This document shows, one piece after another, positions 26,155 to 36,358 of a stretch of DNA of 64,000 nucleotides; positions within the stretch are counted from its first letter, which is position 1, and each line of letters begins with the position of its first letter. The position numbers and the translations under genes are program-made. The DNA is taken from NCBI RefSeq assembly GCF_002902965.1, contig NZ_CP026109.1:372001-436000 (forward strand), in the 5' to 3' direction. A model generated the notes under the pieces. The model had not been told where the DNA came from, searched no databases, and worked only from the letters and a program-made list of their open reading frames with translations. Source of the DNA: Paraburkholderia hospita. Lineage in GTDB: Bacteria > Pseudomonadota > Gammaproteobacteria > Burkholderiales > Burkholderiaceae.

Positions 26155-26504
26155 TCAGTGCATCGCGTCCCGCGTGCGCCGTTTCAGCATGCCGTAGACG
26201 ATTGCGGTGACCGCACCGAACAGCAGGTTTGCCAACAAGGGTCCGGATCCCCGCTCCGAGACGGACCATGGGAACACGGCCGTCATGACATGTTCCACAC
26301 ATACGCGATGATCCCGAAGGCCACCCCGATGACACCCTCCATGCCCACACTCGAATCGAAGTGGAAATGCGCAATAACCGCTCCGAGAATCATCCCCATG
26401 GCCATGATGGCGCCGAGCACGTAGTGCAGTACGAGCACCGTCGTCACGATGCCAAAGCTGAAGAGCGACATCTGTTCGAGCGCACTCGGGCCCATCACCA
26501 TCAC
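26155..26504 (-). pseudogene. Broken paralogue of the 18454 membrane protein
   Basis: A first frame reads VMGPSALEQMSLFSFGIVTT, VLVLHYVLGAIMAMGMILGA and HFHFDSSVGMEGVIGVAFGI. After a frameshift near 26285 the second frame gives MTAVFPWSV and LLANLLFGAVTAIVYGMLKR. This is the C-terminal two-thirds of the same family as the protein at 18454-18987. Its N-terminus is replaced by an IS3 relic at 26505. Confidence 0.7.
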
Positions 26505-26902
26505 GCGAGCACAGGCGCGTCCCGCTCAGCAAGCTTCGAACCGTAATGCAACGCTGACCGGGCGACCGATATCAGCGCGCACGCACGTCGCTCCGACAGT
26601 CCCCACGCTTTCGCGTAGGCAACCTGCTGGCGTCTGGAGGGCGCGCTCACCACTTTTTGCGTTGATCTCTTTCATCACGTCCAGCTCGAGATCCCGCTCC
26701 GCCAGCATCTTCTTCAGCCGCGCATTCTCCTGCTCGAGCTGTTTGAGCCGCTTCACATCGGCAGCTTCCAGACCGCCGAAATGCTGCCGCCAGTTGTAGA
26801 TCGTCTGCTCGCTGATCCCCTGCTTTTTGCGACCTCGGCGACTGGCGCCTTGTCTGCCTCACGCAGGATCGTGACCATCTGCTCGTCGGTAAACCGCGAC
26901 AT
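26505..26902 (-). mobile_element. IS3-family relic (orfA and start of orfB)
   Basis: From an ATG at 26902 the frame reads MSRFTDEQMVTILREADKAP, loses one A in an A-run (VAEVAK...), and continues KRLKQLEQENARLKKMLAER, DLELDVMKEINAK. Then orfB begins SAPSRRQQVAYAKAWGLSER and stops matching after RDAPVLA at 26505, where the membrane pseudogene begins. OrfA is frameshifted and orfB truncated. Confidence 0.78.
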
Positions 26903-27395
26903 GAGACGTCTTTATTTCCTCGTACCTGACACGACGACGGCGAAGGCGATCGTAGACGACTTGCTGCGGGCGGGGATGACATGGCGACATATCCATGTTC
27001 TCGCGAATCACAGTGTCGCGCTCGAACAGTTACGCGAGGCATCCTTGCTGCAAAGCAGCGACGTCGTGCGCTCGCTCGAACGCGGCGTGGCGCTCGGCGG
27101 TGCGACCGGCGCGCTTCTCGGCCTCGTGGCACTGGTGTTTCCTCCCGCGGAGCTCGCATTTGCGGGCGGAGCCGTCGTCGCATTGACGTTGGCAGGTGCC
27201 GGCTTCGGGGCCTGGACGGCCACGATGATCGGCGTCGACGAACCGAATGCACGACTCGAACGCTTTCGTGGCGCCATACGTGATGCCCAGCTCTTGATCA
27301 TGGCCGACGTGCCTGGATCGCGCGAACATGAGATCGAGCAGATGGCTTCCGCGATCCACAACTGGCCAAGGCTAGTTCCACCTCCGCGCCTTTGA
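26901..27395 (+). CDS. Glycine-zipper stress-type protein, start abutting an IS3 relic
   Basis: The 164-residue protein starts MRRLYFLVPDTTTAKAIVDD and resembles a family common in Burkholderiaceae, with a central hydrophobic stretch (VALGGATGALLGLVALVFPP, AFAGGAVVALTLAGAGFGAW) and a C-terminal helical part. The ATG overlaps the start codon of the IS3 orfA on the other strand (shared CATG at 26900-26903). The IS relic therefore reaches exactly to the start codon, and no native ribosome binding site or promoter remains. The coding part is intact but expression is doubtful. Confidence 0.7.
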   Translation: MRRLYFLVPDTTTAKAIVDDLLRAGMTWRHIHVLANHSVALEQLREASLLQSSDVVRSLERGVALGGATGALLGLVALVFPPAELAFAGGAVVALTLAGAGFGAWTATMIGVDEPNARLERFRGAIRDAQLLIMADVPGSREHEIEQMASAIHNWPRLVPPPRL

Positions 27396-27481
27396 CCGCA
27401 CAACGCGTGCAGGAAACAAGTGCCGGCATCCGACCTATAGTGACAAGTGAGTATCCCATACAGCGCATCAGGCGCAGGATG

Positions 27482-28123
27482 ATGGCAATCTCCACTTCCA
27501 CTCCGGACATCATCCGTCTCTTTCCGACTTTCGTGTGGCAGCGCCGCCTCGAGCCAGCGTGTTACGAACCCCTGGATCGGGATCTGATGGCGTACATCGA
27601 CGCCCTGATCCGGAGCGGCAATGGCACCGATAGCGGCACCACATGGCAATCCAGCCACCAGCAACATGAAAAGCCCGAGCTCGCTGCGCTGATCGCGCTT
27701 ATCGACCAAGCCGCGCGCGACGTACTCACATTTCTCAAAGTGGACAACGCCCCATTTCACCTCACCGGATGCTGGATCAATGTGTTGACGCCAGGCGGGA
27801 CACACGCGATGCACACTCATCCAAACAACTTCCTGAGCGGCGTGTACTACCTGCGCTCGCAAACCGGCGCGGACACGATCAACTTCCATGATCCGCGCCC
27901 GCAGACGGCCATCATCCGTCCACCCGTCACCGAGTTAACGGCGTACAACACAGATCAGGTGGTCGTTCCGGTCAGCGAAGGCACGTTGCTAATATTCCCG
28001 GCCTGGTTACCCCATTCGGTGTCGGCAAATACGAGCGCGCGGGCACGCGTGAGCATCAGCTTTAACATCATGTTTGCCGACTATGACGAGGTCATGAGCC
28101 CGCCGCTCTGGGGGCCGCCGTGA
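27482..28123 (+). CDS. TIGR02466-type putative 2-oxoglutarate/Fe(II) oxygenase
   Basis: The 213-residue protein begins MAISTSTPDIIRLFPTFVWQ. It has a cupin-like core with the likely iron ligands: H-x-H in GTHAMHTHPNNFLSGVYYLR and a late His in FPAWLPHSVSANTSARARVS, with the Arg that would bind 2-oxoglutarate. The T-x-W-Q-S-S-H segment after the first helix matches the family. Substrate unknown. Two adjacent ATGs (27479, 27482) are possible starts. Confidence 0.75.
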   Translation: MAISTSTPDIIRLFPTFVWQRRLEPACYEPLDRDLMAYIDALIRSGNGTDSGTTWQSSHQQHEKPELAALIALIDQAARDVLTFLKVDNAPFHLTGCWINVLTPGGTHAMHTHPNNFLSGVYYLRSQTGADTINFHDPRPQTAIIRPPVTELTAYNTDQVVVPVSEGTLLIFPAWLPHSVSANTSARARVSISFNIMFADYDEVMSPPLWGPP

Positions 28124-28416
28124 CGTGCGCCGCGCGCAAGCCCAACTGGCCATTTCCCCTCACGTCTGAGTCCTGATGCCAGGCCGCCTGTTGACAATAA
28201 GAATCCAATCTTCCCGTCATGGAAAGCTTCGAAGGCCAACGCCCCGTCGCGTATTACTCGATGGCACTCGTTCACGGCGGCCCGCGACCTCAGGTCCGAA
28301 GGACAGCGACCTTACTATAATCAAGACGCATAGGAATGCACCGCCTGACCGGTGGCCGTCCGCATTTAAGTGGCTACCGTGCCCGAGCGTGGAGCAATTT
28401 CCCACGGAGGTATTAC

Positions 28417-28704
28417 ATGACTACCTACGTCATCCTCAGCCGCCTCGCTCCTGACGCGTTCAAGGACCCCAAGGAACTCAAACAGATCGCCACCACCGTG
28501 GCGGAGAAGATCAAAGATGAATGCCCTGCCGTTACCTGGAAAGCGAGCTATCTGACACTCGGGCGATTCGACGTCGTGGACATTGTCGAGTCGAACGATC
28601 TGAAACAGCTTGAGCTTGCGGCGCTGATCATCCGAGGTTATGGGCATGCCGCCACCGAGACGATGCAAGCGACTGTGTGGAGCGATTTCATCGGGGCGCT
28701 GTAG
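28417..28704 (+). CDS. GYD-domain protein
   Basis: The 95-residue protein starts MTTYVILSRLAPDAFKDPKE, then LTLGRFDVVDIVESNDLKQL and HAATETMQATVWSDF. This is the small dimeric alpha/beta barrel (GYD, PF08734) of unknown function; the usual G-x-Y-D is G-R-F-D here. ACGGAGG precedes the ATG by 6 nt. A -10-like TATAAT at 28315 is a possible promoter. Confidence 0.8.
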   Translation: MTTYVILSRLAPDAFKDPKELKQIATTVAEKIKDECPAVTWKASYLTLGRFDVVDIVESNDLKQLELAALIIRGYGHAATETMQATVWSDFIGAL

Positions 28705-28839
28705 CCGTGATGCATGTTCCCCTGCGAAGGCGTATCGGACTAACACGCTCACCCGGCTTTCCGTGGCAAGGCGGCCTGGCGACCTGCGGTGTACCGGTCG
28801 AACTGGCTCGCCTGTGAAACGCTGCACGCAATGCGCCCC

Positions 28840-29187
28840 CTAGCACGTGACATGCAGAATCGCGTTGGTTCCTTCCGTCTTCACCTTGAGTCTGGCGATG
28901 GCCTCCTCCGTCGGCACGATAACGAGTTCGACTTTCCGGCGCTCGGCCTCCTGCCTTACCTCGTCCATCACCGGCAGTGCCCCGGTGCCGGTGCCGATCA
29001 CAAGGCACTGGCAATTCCAGGGAATAGCCTCAGCCGTCGATACCGGTGTATGCCCGAACAATTCGCGGAACGCCTTGGATGGCTTTTTCTTGCGCTTGTG
29101 AACCTGCCCGCGGTCGATCACCACGTCATGCTCGAAAGTCACGCCATCTATGCGGATGGAACCGAAGGAAAACGCATCGAAGTGCAT
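28840..29187 (-). CDS. Mth938-like domain protein
   Basis: From the ATG at 29187 (GGAGG 6 nt upstream) the 115-residue protein has FDAFSFGSIRIDGVTFEHDV, then CLVIGTGTGALPVMDEVRQE and ELVIVPTEEAIARLK. This is the Mth938/NDUFAF3 fold, with the conserved G-T-G-x-G loop. Bacterial members have unknown roles; the mitochondrial one assists complex I assembly. An upstream GTG at 29199 is possible. Confidence 0.8.
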   Translation of the reverse strand: MHFDAFSFGSIRIDGVTFEHDVVIDRGQVHKRKKKPSKAFRELFGHTPVSTAEAIPWNCQCLVIGTGTGALPVMDEVRQEAERRKVELVIVPTEEAIARLKVKTEGTNAILHVTC

Positions 29188-29399
29188 ACCCGCCTCCACT
29201 CATCCTGCAAGAATCACGGCTCATGGTATCAGGGGTAACAGGCGTCCGACGAACGATGCCGTTCGAGGTACACATTCGATGTAGCCGCACTAGAACAGCG
29301 CGGCGTTCGTCGCGAAAGTCCACATACAGACCTGGGTGCCGAACACGTTGTTGACAAGCCGGGGTTCAAAAAGAGCGTGCATGGATCGATCCGGCACCG

Positions 29400-31397
29400 T
29401 CACACCCTACCGGACAAGCAATATTCAAGGAGCGCGTTGCCTTCGGTCATGGGTGCAGCGCACGTGCGATTCCGGCACACATATGCCGCGGCCCGGCCGT
29501 CGACCGGGTGACACTCCCGGCCGATCGGCACGTGTTCTGCAAAAGCCAGCACGCGTGCGGGGAGGTAGGCGCGGTGAACGCCAGTTGCCAGCACTGCGGC
29601 TGAATATTTCTCGCCGGCAAAGACGATCTCGAGCGGGCCGCGCTGCACGAAGTCCCTCGCGGCTATGAGGTGCGCGAAGGCGGATGGTACGCTGCCTGCT
29701 GCCGTCTCGTATCTCCGGAATTCGTGCTCGGCGCGGTCAAGGTAGAGATCGCGCCCGGTGAGTGCATGCAGACGCACGAAGGCAAATGCGCTCGATGAGA
29801 TGCCAGATGGCGAGGCGCTGTCGTATGGGGCACGGGGCCTGTGCACCAAGGGCTCGCCATCGCACGGTGTGAAATACAGCCCGTCCTCCCAGAACTTGTC
29901 AAGGATGAGGGTCGCGAGTTCGATCGCACGATCGAGGTAGCGCCTGTCGAAGCATGATTCGTAGAGGTCGAGCAGTGCATTACAGAGAAGGGCGTAGTCC
30001 TCGAGGAACCCCGGCACCTTGGCTACGCCGTCCTTCCAGACCCGGAATACGCCGCCATCGGCAAGTGTCAGTTCGTTCCCGATAAAATTGGCGGCACGCT
30101 TTGCCGCGCTGAGATACTCGGGGACACCCGTCGCCTGGAAGGCGGCACAGAGCCCCGCGATCATCAGACCATTCCAACCGGTGAGAATGTTGTCGTCCCG
30201 GGCCGGGCGCACACGTCGGGCGCGCGCCGCCAGCAACCGCTCGCGCCAGCCTGCGAGCTGCGTTTCTTCCAGCGCGTCCAACTCGACCGCACGGTGGAGT
30301 ACCGTGGCGCCGTGCTCGAAATTGCCGCGTTCTGTCACACCGTAGGCCCTGCAGGCCAGTGCGCCTTCGGACTCGCCAAGGACTGCTTTGATCTCGGCGG
30401 GCATCCAGCAATAGAATTTGCCTTCCTGGCCTTCGCTGTCGGCATCCTCGCTGGCGTAGAAGCCGCCTTCGGGGTGCGTCATGTCGCGCAGAATATAGGC
30501 GAGGGTCTCCTCGAAGATGCAGCGCCATGTTCGCTTGCCAGTCAGGCGATAGGCATCCGCGTACAGCTTTACAAGCTGGCCATTGTCATACAGCATTTTC
30601 TCGAAGTGCGGCACGGCCCAATGCGCGTCGACGCTATAGCGGGCGAACCCGCCGCCGACCTGGTCATAGATGCCGCCCGCCGCCATGTGGTCGAGTGTGC
30701 GTTCCAATGCGTCAAACAGCGTGGGTTCGCGGCTTCGTTCATAGACGCGTAGCATGAGGTCGTAACAGCTCGGATTGGGGAACTTGGGCGCGCCGCCGAG
30801 CCCCCCATGAGCCGGGTCAGTGTCCCGTGTCAAGGCGCGTGCTGTCTGTGCAGGCAGATCTTCGACAGCGGCGGTTGGCCCGCCCTGCTGTGCCTGATCG
30901 AGCTGCCGGAAGCCCTGCTGAATCTGCACAATGGTGTCCCGCAGTTCATCATGCCGATGCCGCCAGGCTTCACTCAGGGCTATCAACACGCGCGCGAACG
31001 CGGGGCGGCCATAGCGATCGTCCGGCGGGAAATAGGTGCCGCCGAAGAACGGCTCTCCCTGTGGCGTGAGAAACACGGTAAGCGGCCAGCCGCCTCCCTG
31101 TCCCATCATCTGGCTGACCTGCTGGTAGATTTCATCGATGTCGGGACGCTCCTGCCGATCGACCTTGATGCTGACATAGCGCTCATTCATCAGGCTGGCA
31201 ATGCGCGGATTCTCGAAGGACTCGTGCGCCATGACGTGGCACCAGTGGCACGCGGCGTAGCCCACCGAGAGAAGGATCGGCCTGTTTTCCTCGCGCGCGC
31301 GGCGAAACGCCTCGTCGCTCCACGGATACCAGTCCACCGGGTTGTCCGCATGCTGGCGGAGATAAGGCGAGGATTCTGTAGCAAGCCGGTTTGTCAT
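29400..31397 (-). CDS. DUF255 thioredoxin-like domain protein (YyaL/SSP411 family)
   Basis: The 665-residue protein starts [20 protein letters not shown] and has the thioredoxin-like motif in [16 protein letters not shown] (C-x-x-C at about residues 50-53), then an alpha/alpha toroid domain with [33 protein letters not shown] and [14 protein letters not shown]. The family is related to glycoside-hydrolase-like toroids; the reaction is unknown. GGAG stands 8 nt before the ATG. Full length, intact. Confidence 0.92.
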   Translation of the reverse strand: MTNRLATESSPYLRQHADNPVDWYPWSDEAFRRAREENRPILLSVGYAACHWCHVMAHESFENPRIASLMNERYVSIKVDRQERPDIDEIYQQVSQMMGQGGGWPLTVFLTPQGEPFFGGTYFPPDDRYGRPAFARVLIALSEAWRHRHDELRDTIVQIQQGFRQLDQAQQGGPTAAVEDLPAQTARALTRDTDPAHGGLGGAPKFPNPSCYDLMLRVYERSREPTLFDALERTLDHMAAGGIYDQVGGGFARYSVDAHWAVPHFEKMLYDNGQLVKLYADAYRLTGKRTWRCIFEETLAYILRDMTHPEGGFYASEDADSEGQEGKFYCWMPAEIKAVLGESEGALACRAYGVTERGNFEHGATVLHRAVELDALEETQLAGWRERLLAARARRVRPARDDNILTGWNGLMIAGLCAAFQATGVPEYLSAAKRAANFIGNELTLADGGVFRVWKDGVAKVPGFLEDYALLCNALLDLYESCFDRRYLDRAIELATLILDKFWEDGLYFTPCDGEPLVHRPRAPYDSASPSGISSSAFAFVRLHALTGRDLYLDRAEHEFRRYETAAGSVPSAFAHLIAARDFVQRGPLEIVFAGEKYSAAVLATGVHRAYLPARVLAFAEHVPIGRECHPVDGRAAAYVCRNRTCAAPMTEGNALLEYCLSGRV

Positions 31398-31559
31398 GCT
31401 GGTCTCCATACGGGCGCACCCACCAGCGCTCATGATCAATTCGGGCAGGGTCGCGTGCCCTGCAAGGGCGCGGCCAACTGTGCGACGCGCTCATCGACCC
31501 GTCCGTCGGCCGTAGCCGCCACCAGAAAACCAGACAATCGGAATTGCTCTTCGAAAGCT

Positions 31560-32102
31560 CTAGCCTCGCGTCGGCATCCCGGATGTGCCGATGGCCGTGA
31601 CGTCGATGTCGCTAATCCGTCGCACCGCGGCGCGAATGGCGGCGGCGTCGAGTTCGTCCAGTGGCACCTCGACGAGCGCCTCGACCCTGCATCGAATCTG
31701 CTGGAAAACCTGTTTGAATGCAGCACGTTTGCTTTCATCCGGCCCCTCCACGGCGGCGGGGTCGGAGAAGCTCCAGTGTGCCGATGCGGGATGGCCGGGC
31801 CACAACGGACATACCTCGCCCGCGGCCTGATCGCACACGGTAATAACGAAGTCCATATGGGGTGCGCTCGGTTCGGAGATGGCGAACTCGTCCCAGGATT
31901 TGCTGCGCAGATTCGCCAGGTCATACCCCGTTTTGCGCACCTGTTCGATGGCGAAACGATTGATCTTTCCGATTGGATTGCTGCCTGCGCTGTAGGTGCG
32001 AAACCGACCTTTCCCCAGCGTAGCAAGTAGCGCCTCTGCCATCACGCTGCGCGCCGAGTTGCCGGTGCAAAGAAAGAGCACGTTATACGTCCGGTCATTC
32101 AT
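31560..32102 (-). CDS. arsC: Arsenate reductase / low-molecular-weight phosphatase family
   Basis: The 180-residue protein has the active-site loop LCTGNSARS (Cys12-x5-Arg18), SKSWDEF and VITVCDQAAGEVCPLWPGHP, the features of thioredoxin-coupled ArsC, which reduces arsenate to arsenite. Two further Cys (in V-C-D and V-C-P) match the relay cysteines. No other ars gene is near. It could instead act only as a tyrosine phosphatase. Confidence 0.85.
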   Translation of the reverse strand: MNDRTYNVLFLCTGNSARSVMAEALLATLGKGRFRTYSAGSNPIGKINRFAIEQVRKTGYDLANLRSKSWDEFAISEPSAPHMDFVITVCDQAAGEVCPLWPGHPASAHWSFSDPAAVEGPDESKRAAFKQVFQQIRCRVEALVEVPLDELDAAAIRAAVRRISDIDVTAIGTSGMPTRG

Positions 32103-32255
32103 GAACGGCTCCCGGAAGGAACGGTCGCGAACGTCGCATCAGAAAGGTGCGGTCCGCGTATCAACCTCTTAAGTCTAGTCCCGTCACGTGCGGTACGGAG
32201 AATGCCGTGCTCAGCGACCGGATCGATAGGGCTGTCTTGCAATGCCAATGCTCAA

Positions 32256-32456
32256 TTAACGCGTGCCCGTTGACCCTGATCTGCCGTAAATCGCGGCGAC
32301 GCAGCGCTTGCCGCGCCTGTTCGGAATCAGTGACGGTGCACGCACGATGCAGTCGAATCCCTTCTGCACGAGCTGACCGTAAAGTCCATAGCCGCGCGTG
32401 CCCGCTTCGTGGACGATGCGGATGCTTCGCGCCTCCGGTGTCAACCTTGAATACAA
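32256..32456 (-). mobile_element. IS110-family transposase fragment
   Basis: The frame reads RSIRIVHEAGTRGYGLYGQL and VQKGFDCIVRAPSLIPNRRG, matching the N-terminal DEDD region of IS110/IS1111 transposases (x-Y/H-E-A-G-x-x-G-Y-x-L-Y). The acidic residues downstream and the Ser-containing C-terminal domain are missing. Confidence 0.65.
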
Positions 32457-32579
32457 CGGGACCGTGCTGCGCGCTCGAGTACATGTGAATACTTGTCGAA
32501 ACAGAAAAACCGGCTCACGCTAATGCCGTACCGCGCACACTGACCCGTGCCGATGAGCGAAGCTGACGAAGGGAGAGGC

Positions 32580-33800
32580 ATGAGTCCGGTCGATTATCAA
32601 CTAATGGAAGTGGCAAGCGGCAAGGCCGTGAAGATGTGGGCACAGGGCGTGGCTATTGAGGAGGCGTGTCGCCGGCAGTTGAGAAACATGGCCCGCATGC
32701 CGTTCGTATTCAGGCACGTTGCCGTCATGCCAGACGCGCACGTGGGCAAAGGCTCGACGATCGGCAGCGTGATTCCGACACAGGGCGCAATCATCCCGGC
32801 GGCCGTGGGCGTCGATATCGGCTGCGGGATGATGGCGGTTCGTACAACGTTGACGGCCGCGGACCTGCCCGCTTCGCTTTCCCGCGTGCGCAGCGCGATC
32901 GAACGCGCCGTGCCGCACGGCGGTGCGGTGGGGCGACGCGATCCGGGTGCATGGTCGCGTCCCCCGCCAGTCGTCGACGACGCCTGGAAGCTGCTGGCGC
33001 CCAGTTTTCAGCGCATCGTCGACAAGTATCCTTCCCTCGCGCGCACGAACAACCACGCGCACGTAGGCACGCTCGGCAGCGGCAATCACTTCATCGAGGT
33101 ATGTCTCGATGGCGATGACAGCGTCTGGTTCATGCTGCACAGCGGATCACGCGGCGTGGGCAACGCGATTGGCAGCCTCTTCATTACGCTGGCCCAGGCC
33201 GACATGCGTCAACACCTTGCGAATCTTCCGGACAAGGATCTTGCGTACTTCAGGGAAGGCAGCCGGCACTTCGATGACTACGTGGAAGCAGTCGGCTGGG
33301 CACAGCAGTACGCGTGCTGCAACCGTGAGGTCATGATGAATGCCGTGATCGACGCGGTGCGCGCAACGATCGGCAAACCCTTCACCATCGACGAGCACGT
33401 GGTGAACTGCCACCACAACTACGTACAGAAAGAGCGGCACTTTGGCGTCGACATATTTGTAACGCGTAAAGGAGCGTTGTCGGCGCGGGCGGGCGAGTTC
33501 GGCATCGTACCCGGTTCGATGGGCGCGAAGAGCTTTATCGTTCGCGGCCTCGGCAACGAAGAGAGCTTCTGCTCATGCAGTCACGGCGCCGGGCGCGCAA
33601 TGAGCCGTAAAGAGGCCAAGCGGCGCTTCACGGTCCAGGATCAGATCAGCGCGACGGAGCATGTCGAATGCCGAAAGGATGCAGGGGTTATCGACGAAAT
33701 TCCGATGGCCTATAAGGACATCGACGCGGTGATGTCCGCGCAGCGGAATCTGGTCGAGGTGGTGCATACGCTGCGACAGGTGGTTTGTGTGAAAGGTTAG
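32580..33800 (+). CDS. rtcB: RtcB family RNA ligase
   Basis: From the ATG at 32580 (GGGAGAGG upstream) the 406-residue protein shows PDAHVGKGSTIGSV, GVDIGCGM (metal-binding Asp79 and Cys82), NNHAHVGTLGSGNHFIEV, HSGSRGVGN and the guanylylated His in CSHGAGRAMSRKEA. RtcB joins 2',3'-cyclic phosphate and 5'-OH RNA ends with GTP and Mn2+. No archease or RtcA/RtcR gene is adjacent. Intact. Confidence 0.95.
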   Translation: MSPVDYQLMEVASGKAVKMWAQGVAIEEACRRQLRNMARMPFVFRHVAVMPDAHVGKGSTIGSVIPTQGAIIPAAVGVDIGCGMMAVRTTLTAADLPASLSRVRSAIERAVPHGGAVGRRDPGAWSRPPPVVDDAWKLLAPSFQRIVDKYPSLARTNNHAHVGTLGSGNHFIEVCLDGDDSVWFMLHSGSRGVGNAIGSLFITLAQADMRQHLANLPDKDLAYFREGSRHFDDYVEAVGWAQQYACCNREVMMNAVIDAVRATIGKPFTIDEHVVNCHHNYVQKERHFGVDIFVTRKGALSARAGEFGIVPGSMGAKSFIVRGLGNEESFCSCSHGAGRAMSRKEAKRRFTVQDQISATEHVECRKDAGVIDEIPMAYKDIDAVMSAQRNLVEVVHTLRQVVCVKG

Positions 33801-34619
33801 GACCTGACGTTTTTTTCGACCACCACGCAGGCACCGAACCCGGATGTCGGTCGTGTATCAGCTCTGGCCTTGTCATCTGTTGGCTGCCTGCCATTCGCGG
33901 AACGGCAGTTTGAGCGTCTGCGGGCGCAAGCGGCGATGGCAGGAAATGGCCAAACCGCCGATCGCCGCGCTCGATCGCCATGTTCGTTGCCACCGACGTC
34001 AGCGCGCGTCTCCATAGCCGGCGGTCGAGTCGTCAGACGTTCAACGGCAGGTATCAGAGTCAAACAGCCGCTTGGCATGGCCACTGCCGGACAAGTCATC
34101 GGCCATAGGTGACGTTCTCCTATCGACGCGGCAAAGGCCGCTCAACGACTCAGACCGGCCATTCGTTGCGTGTCAACTTCGAACGGCATCTCCATGCATC
34201 AATCAACGGGTGAATTCGACCCGTTGCGACCAGTCGCCATCGGCCTCCCGACTGACCGATCTTTGGGGTGATGGGGACGTTTGCGTATTCCGGGCAAAGG
34301 CCGATCGAAATCGGGCCGCAGATGCCGGACGGATGGACGCCGCCGGCGTTCGCTGCATACAAGGGGCCGCATGGGATGGTGCCGCATCAACCGCAATGGA
34401 AATGTAGTTGCTGACGGTGTCCGGGTCGCGACGGCGCGTCGCGTCATCGGGCGTCGTGCAATCGACCAGGCGGTAGCTGAGCAGTTCAATCAGCGTCAAG
34501 CAGCACGCCCAGCGCAAAGGAGGGTAACAGTTGGGTACGCTTACCGCCGGGGCCGAGGTACCGCGTATAGTCGATATGAAAGCTGCCGACCGGGTCATGA
34601 CAGATCCCCTTGTTCTTCT
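33801..34619. other. No gene assigned
   Basis: Frames here lack starts or families. A minus-strand frame at 34203-34598, just after the glutamine synthetase gene, is Ala/Ser/Arg-rich and unconvincing. Confidence 0.3.
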
Positions 34620-36125
34620 CTAGGTATCGAAGTACAGGTAAAACTCCCACGGATGCGGACGCAGTTTGATTGTGTCGATCTCTCGTTTTCGCTTGTATTC
34701 GATCCAGGTCTGGATCACGTCGTCGGTGAACACATCGCCTTTACGCAGAAACGCGTAGTCGGCTTCGAGCGCGGTCAGCGCCGCTTCGAGGGAACCCGGC
34801 ACCTGCCGTATGGTGCTGGCCTCTTCGGGCGGCAGGTCGTATATGTTCCGGTCAAGCGGATCGCCCGGGTCCGTCCTGTTTTCAATGCCGTCGAGGCCCG
34901 CCATCATCATCGCCGCGAACGCCAGGTACGCATTCGCCGACGGGTCCGGACAGCGAAACTCGACGCGCCGCGCGTTCGGCGAATCCGAATACATCGGGAT
35001 GCGCGCCGCAGCCGAACGATTGCGCTGGGACATCGCCAGATTGACGGGCGCCTCATACCCCGGCACCAAACGCTTGTAGGAATTCGTCGTCGGCGCGCAG
35101 AAGGCCATGAGCGCGGGCGCATGCTGAAGCAGTCCGCCGATGTACCAGCGGCACATATCGGAAGTCAGCGCCCAGCCGTCCGCGTCGTAAAAGAGATTCA
35201 GTTCGTCTTTCCACAAGCTCTGGTGACAATGCATGCCGCTCGCGTTGTCGGCAAACAGTGGTTTCGGCATGAAGGTGGCCACCTTGCCGTGCCGACGCGC
35301 AACGTTCTTGCAGATGTACTTGTAGATCATCACGTTGTCGGCCATGCGGGTGAGCGTCGCAAAGCGCATGTCGATCTCGTTCTGTCCGGCGGTCGCGACC
35401 TCGTGGTGATGCACTTCGATCTGTACGCCCGCCTGCTGAAGCGTCAGCGCGATCTCCGAGCGGATCTCCTGCAGCGTGTCATGGGGCGGTACCGGGAAGT
35501 AGCCCTCCTTGTAGCGTTGCTTGTAGCCGAGGTTGCCACCGCCGTATGCGCCTTCGTCCCGACCGGTGGTCCAGTCGCCTTCGGCCGATTCGACATAGTA
35601 GTAGCCGCTGTGCTGGTCCTGTCCAAAGCGGATCGAGTCGAAGATGAAGAATTCCAGCTCCGGCCCGAAATAGCATGTGGTCGCGATGCCCGTCTGGCGC
35701 AGATAGTTCTCCGCCTTTTTTGCAACGTAGCGCGGATCGCGCGAATACGGTTGCTGCAGCACCGGGTCGACTACGTCGCAAATGATCGACAGGGTCGCCG
35801 TGCCGCTAACCGGGTCGACGAAAGCGGTTGCCGGGTCCGGCCTGAGCAGCATGTCGGACTCGTGGATCTCCTGAAAGCCGCGGATCGACGAACCGTCGAA
35901 ACCGATTCCGGCACTGAACAGGTCGTCGTGAACTTCGGGGAGCGTAATCGAGAAGTGCTGCCAGAGTCCAGGCAAATCGGTGAACTTCAGATCGACGATC
36001 TGGATACTGTGTTTTTGCAGCATGTCGATCACATCGCTTGCGTTTTGTGGACGCATGACGCGATAGCTGCCCGCTTCGACGGACACTGCAAACGGCGAGC
36101 CGGTGATTCCTTGCGTACTGGCCAT
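34620..36125 (-). CDS. glnA: Type I glutamine synthetase
   Basis: The 501-residue protein has the GSI catalytic blocks FDGSSIRGFQEIHESDMLLR, ELEFFIF, GQNEIDMRF, ASGMHCHQSL and EFRCPDPSANAYLAFAAMMM. It has the adenylylation loop NIYDLPPEE with its Tyr, so activity is probably controlled by GlnE. It makes glutamine from glutamate, ammonia and ATP. It is about 30 residues longer than usual, mostly an N-terminal extension (MASTQGITGSPFAVSVEAGS). Flanking nitrogen genes are absent, so it may be a second GlnA. Confidence 0.94.
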   Translation of the reverse strand: MASTQGITGSPFAVSVEAGSYRVMRPQNASDVIDMLQKHSIQIVDLKFTDLPGLWQHFSITLPEVHDDLFSAGIGFDGSSIRGFQEIHESDMLLRPDPATAFVDPVSGTATLSIICDVVDPVLQQPYSRDPRYVAKKAENYLRQTGIATTCYFGPELEFFIFDSIRFGQDQHSGYYYVESAEGDWTTGRDEGAYGGGNLGYKQRYKEGYFPVPPHDTLQEIRSEIALTLQQAGVQIEVHHHEVATAGQNEIDMRFATLTRMADNVMIYKYICKNVARRHGKVATFMPKPLFADNASGMHCHQSLWKDELNLFYDADGWALTSDMCRWYIGGLLQHAPALMAFCAPTTNSYKRLVPGYEAPVNLAMSQRNRSAAARIPMYSDSPNARRVEFRCPDPSANAYLAFAAMMMAGLDGIENRTDPGDPLDRNIYDLPPEEASTIRQVPGSLEAALTALEADYAFLRKGDVFTDDVIQTWIEYKRKREIDTIKLRPHPWEFYLYFDT

Positions 36126-36358
36126 GGACTTTCTCCTCTTCCGGTCCGTGCGAGTGAAACGGCTGACGCGCAGCGGCTACGACCGGCACTCCATTGTCGA
36201 GAAGCAAATGGATCGAACCCTAAGACACTTACCGGCATTCTCCTGTGGGGCACGTCGCGTCGGTTCGGGGCGACCGATTGCGATCCGCGTCGGCCTCATA
36301 GTCGGCACCACTGAATTTTCTTCGTCATCAAACTCGATTCATGAAACGACGTCATCGC

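Noticed and set aside
30807..32030. 407-codon plus-strand frame opposite DUF255 and arsC
   Set aside because: It spans two recognised genes on the other strand and the gap between them; no domain.
34281..36314. Very long plus-strand open frame opposite the glutamine synthetase gene
   Set aside because: Arg/His/Gln-rich antisense shadow of a clearly recognised gene; no family or start signal.
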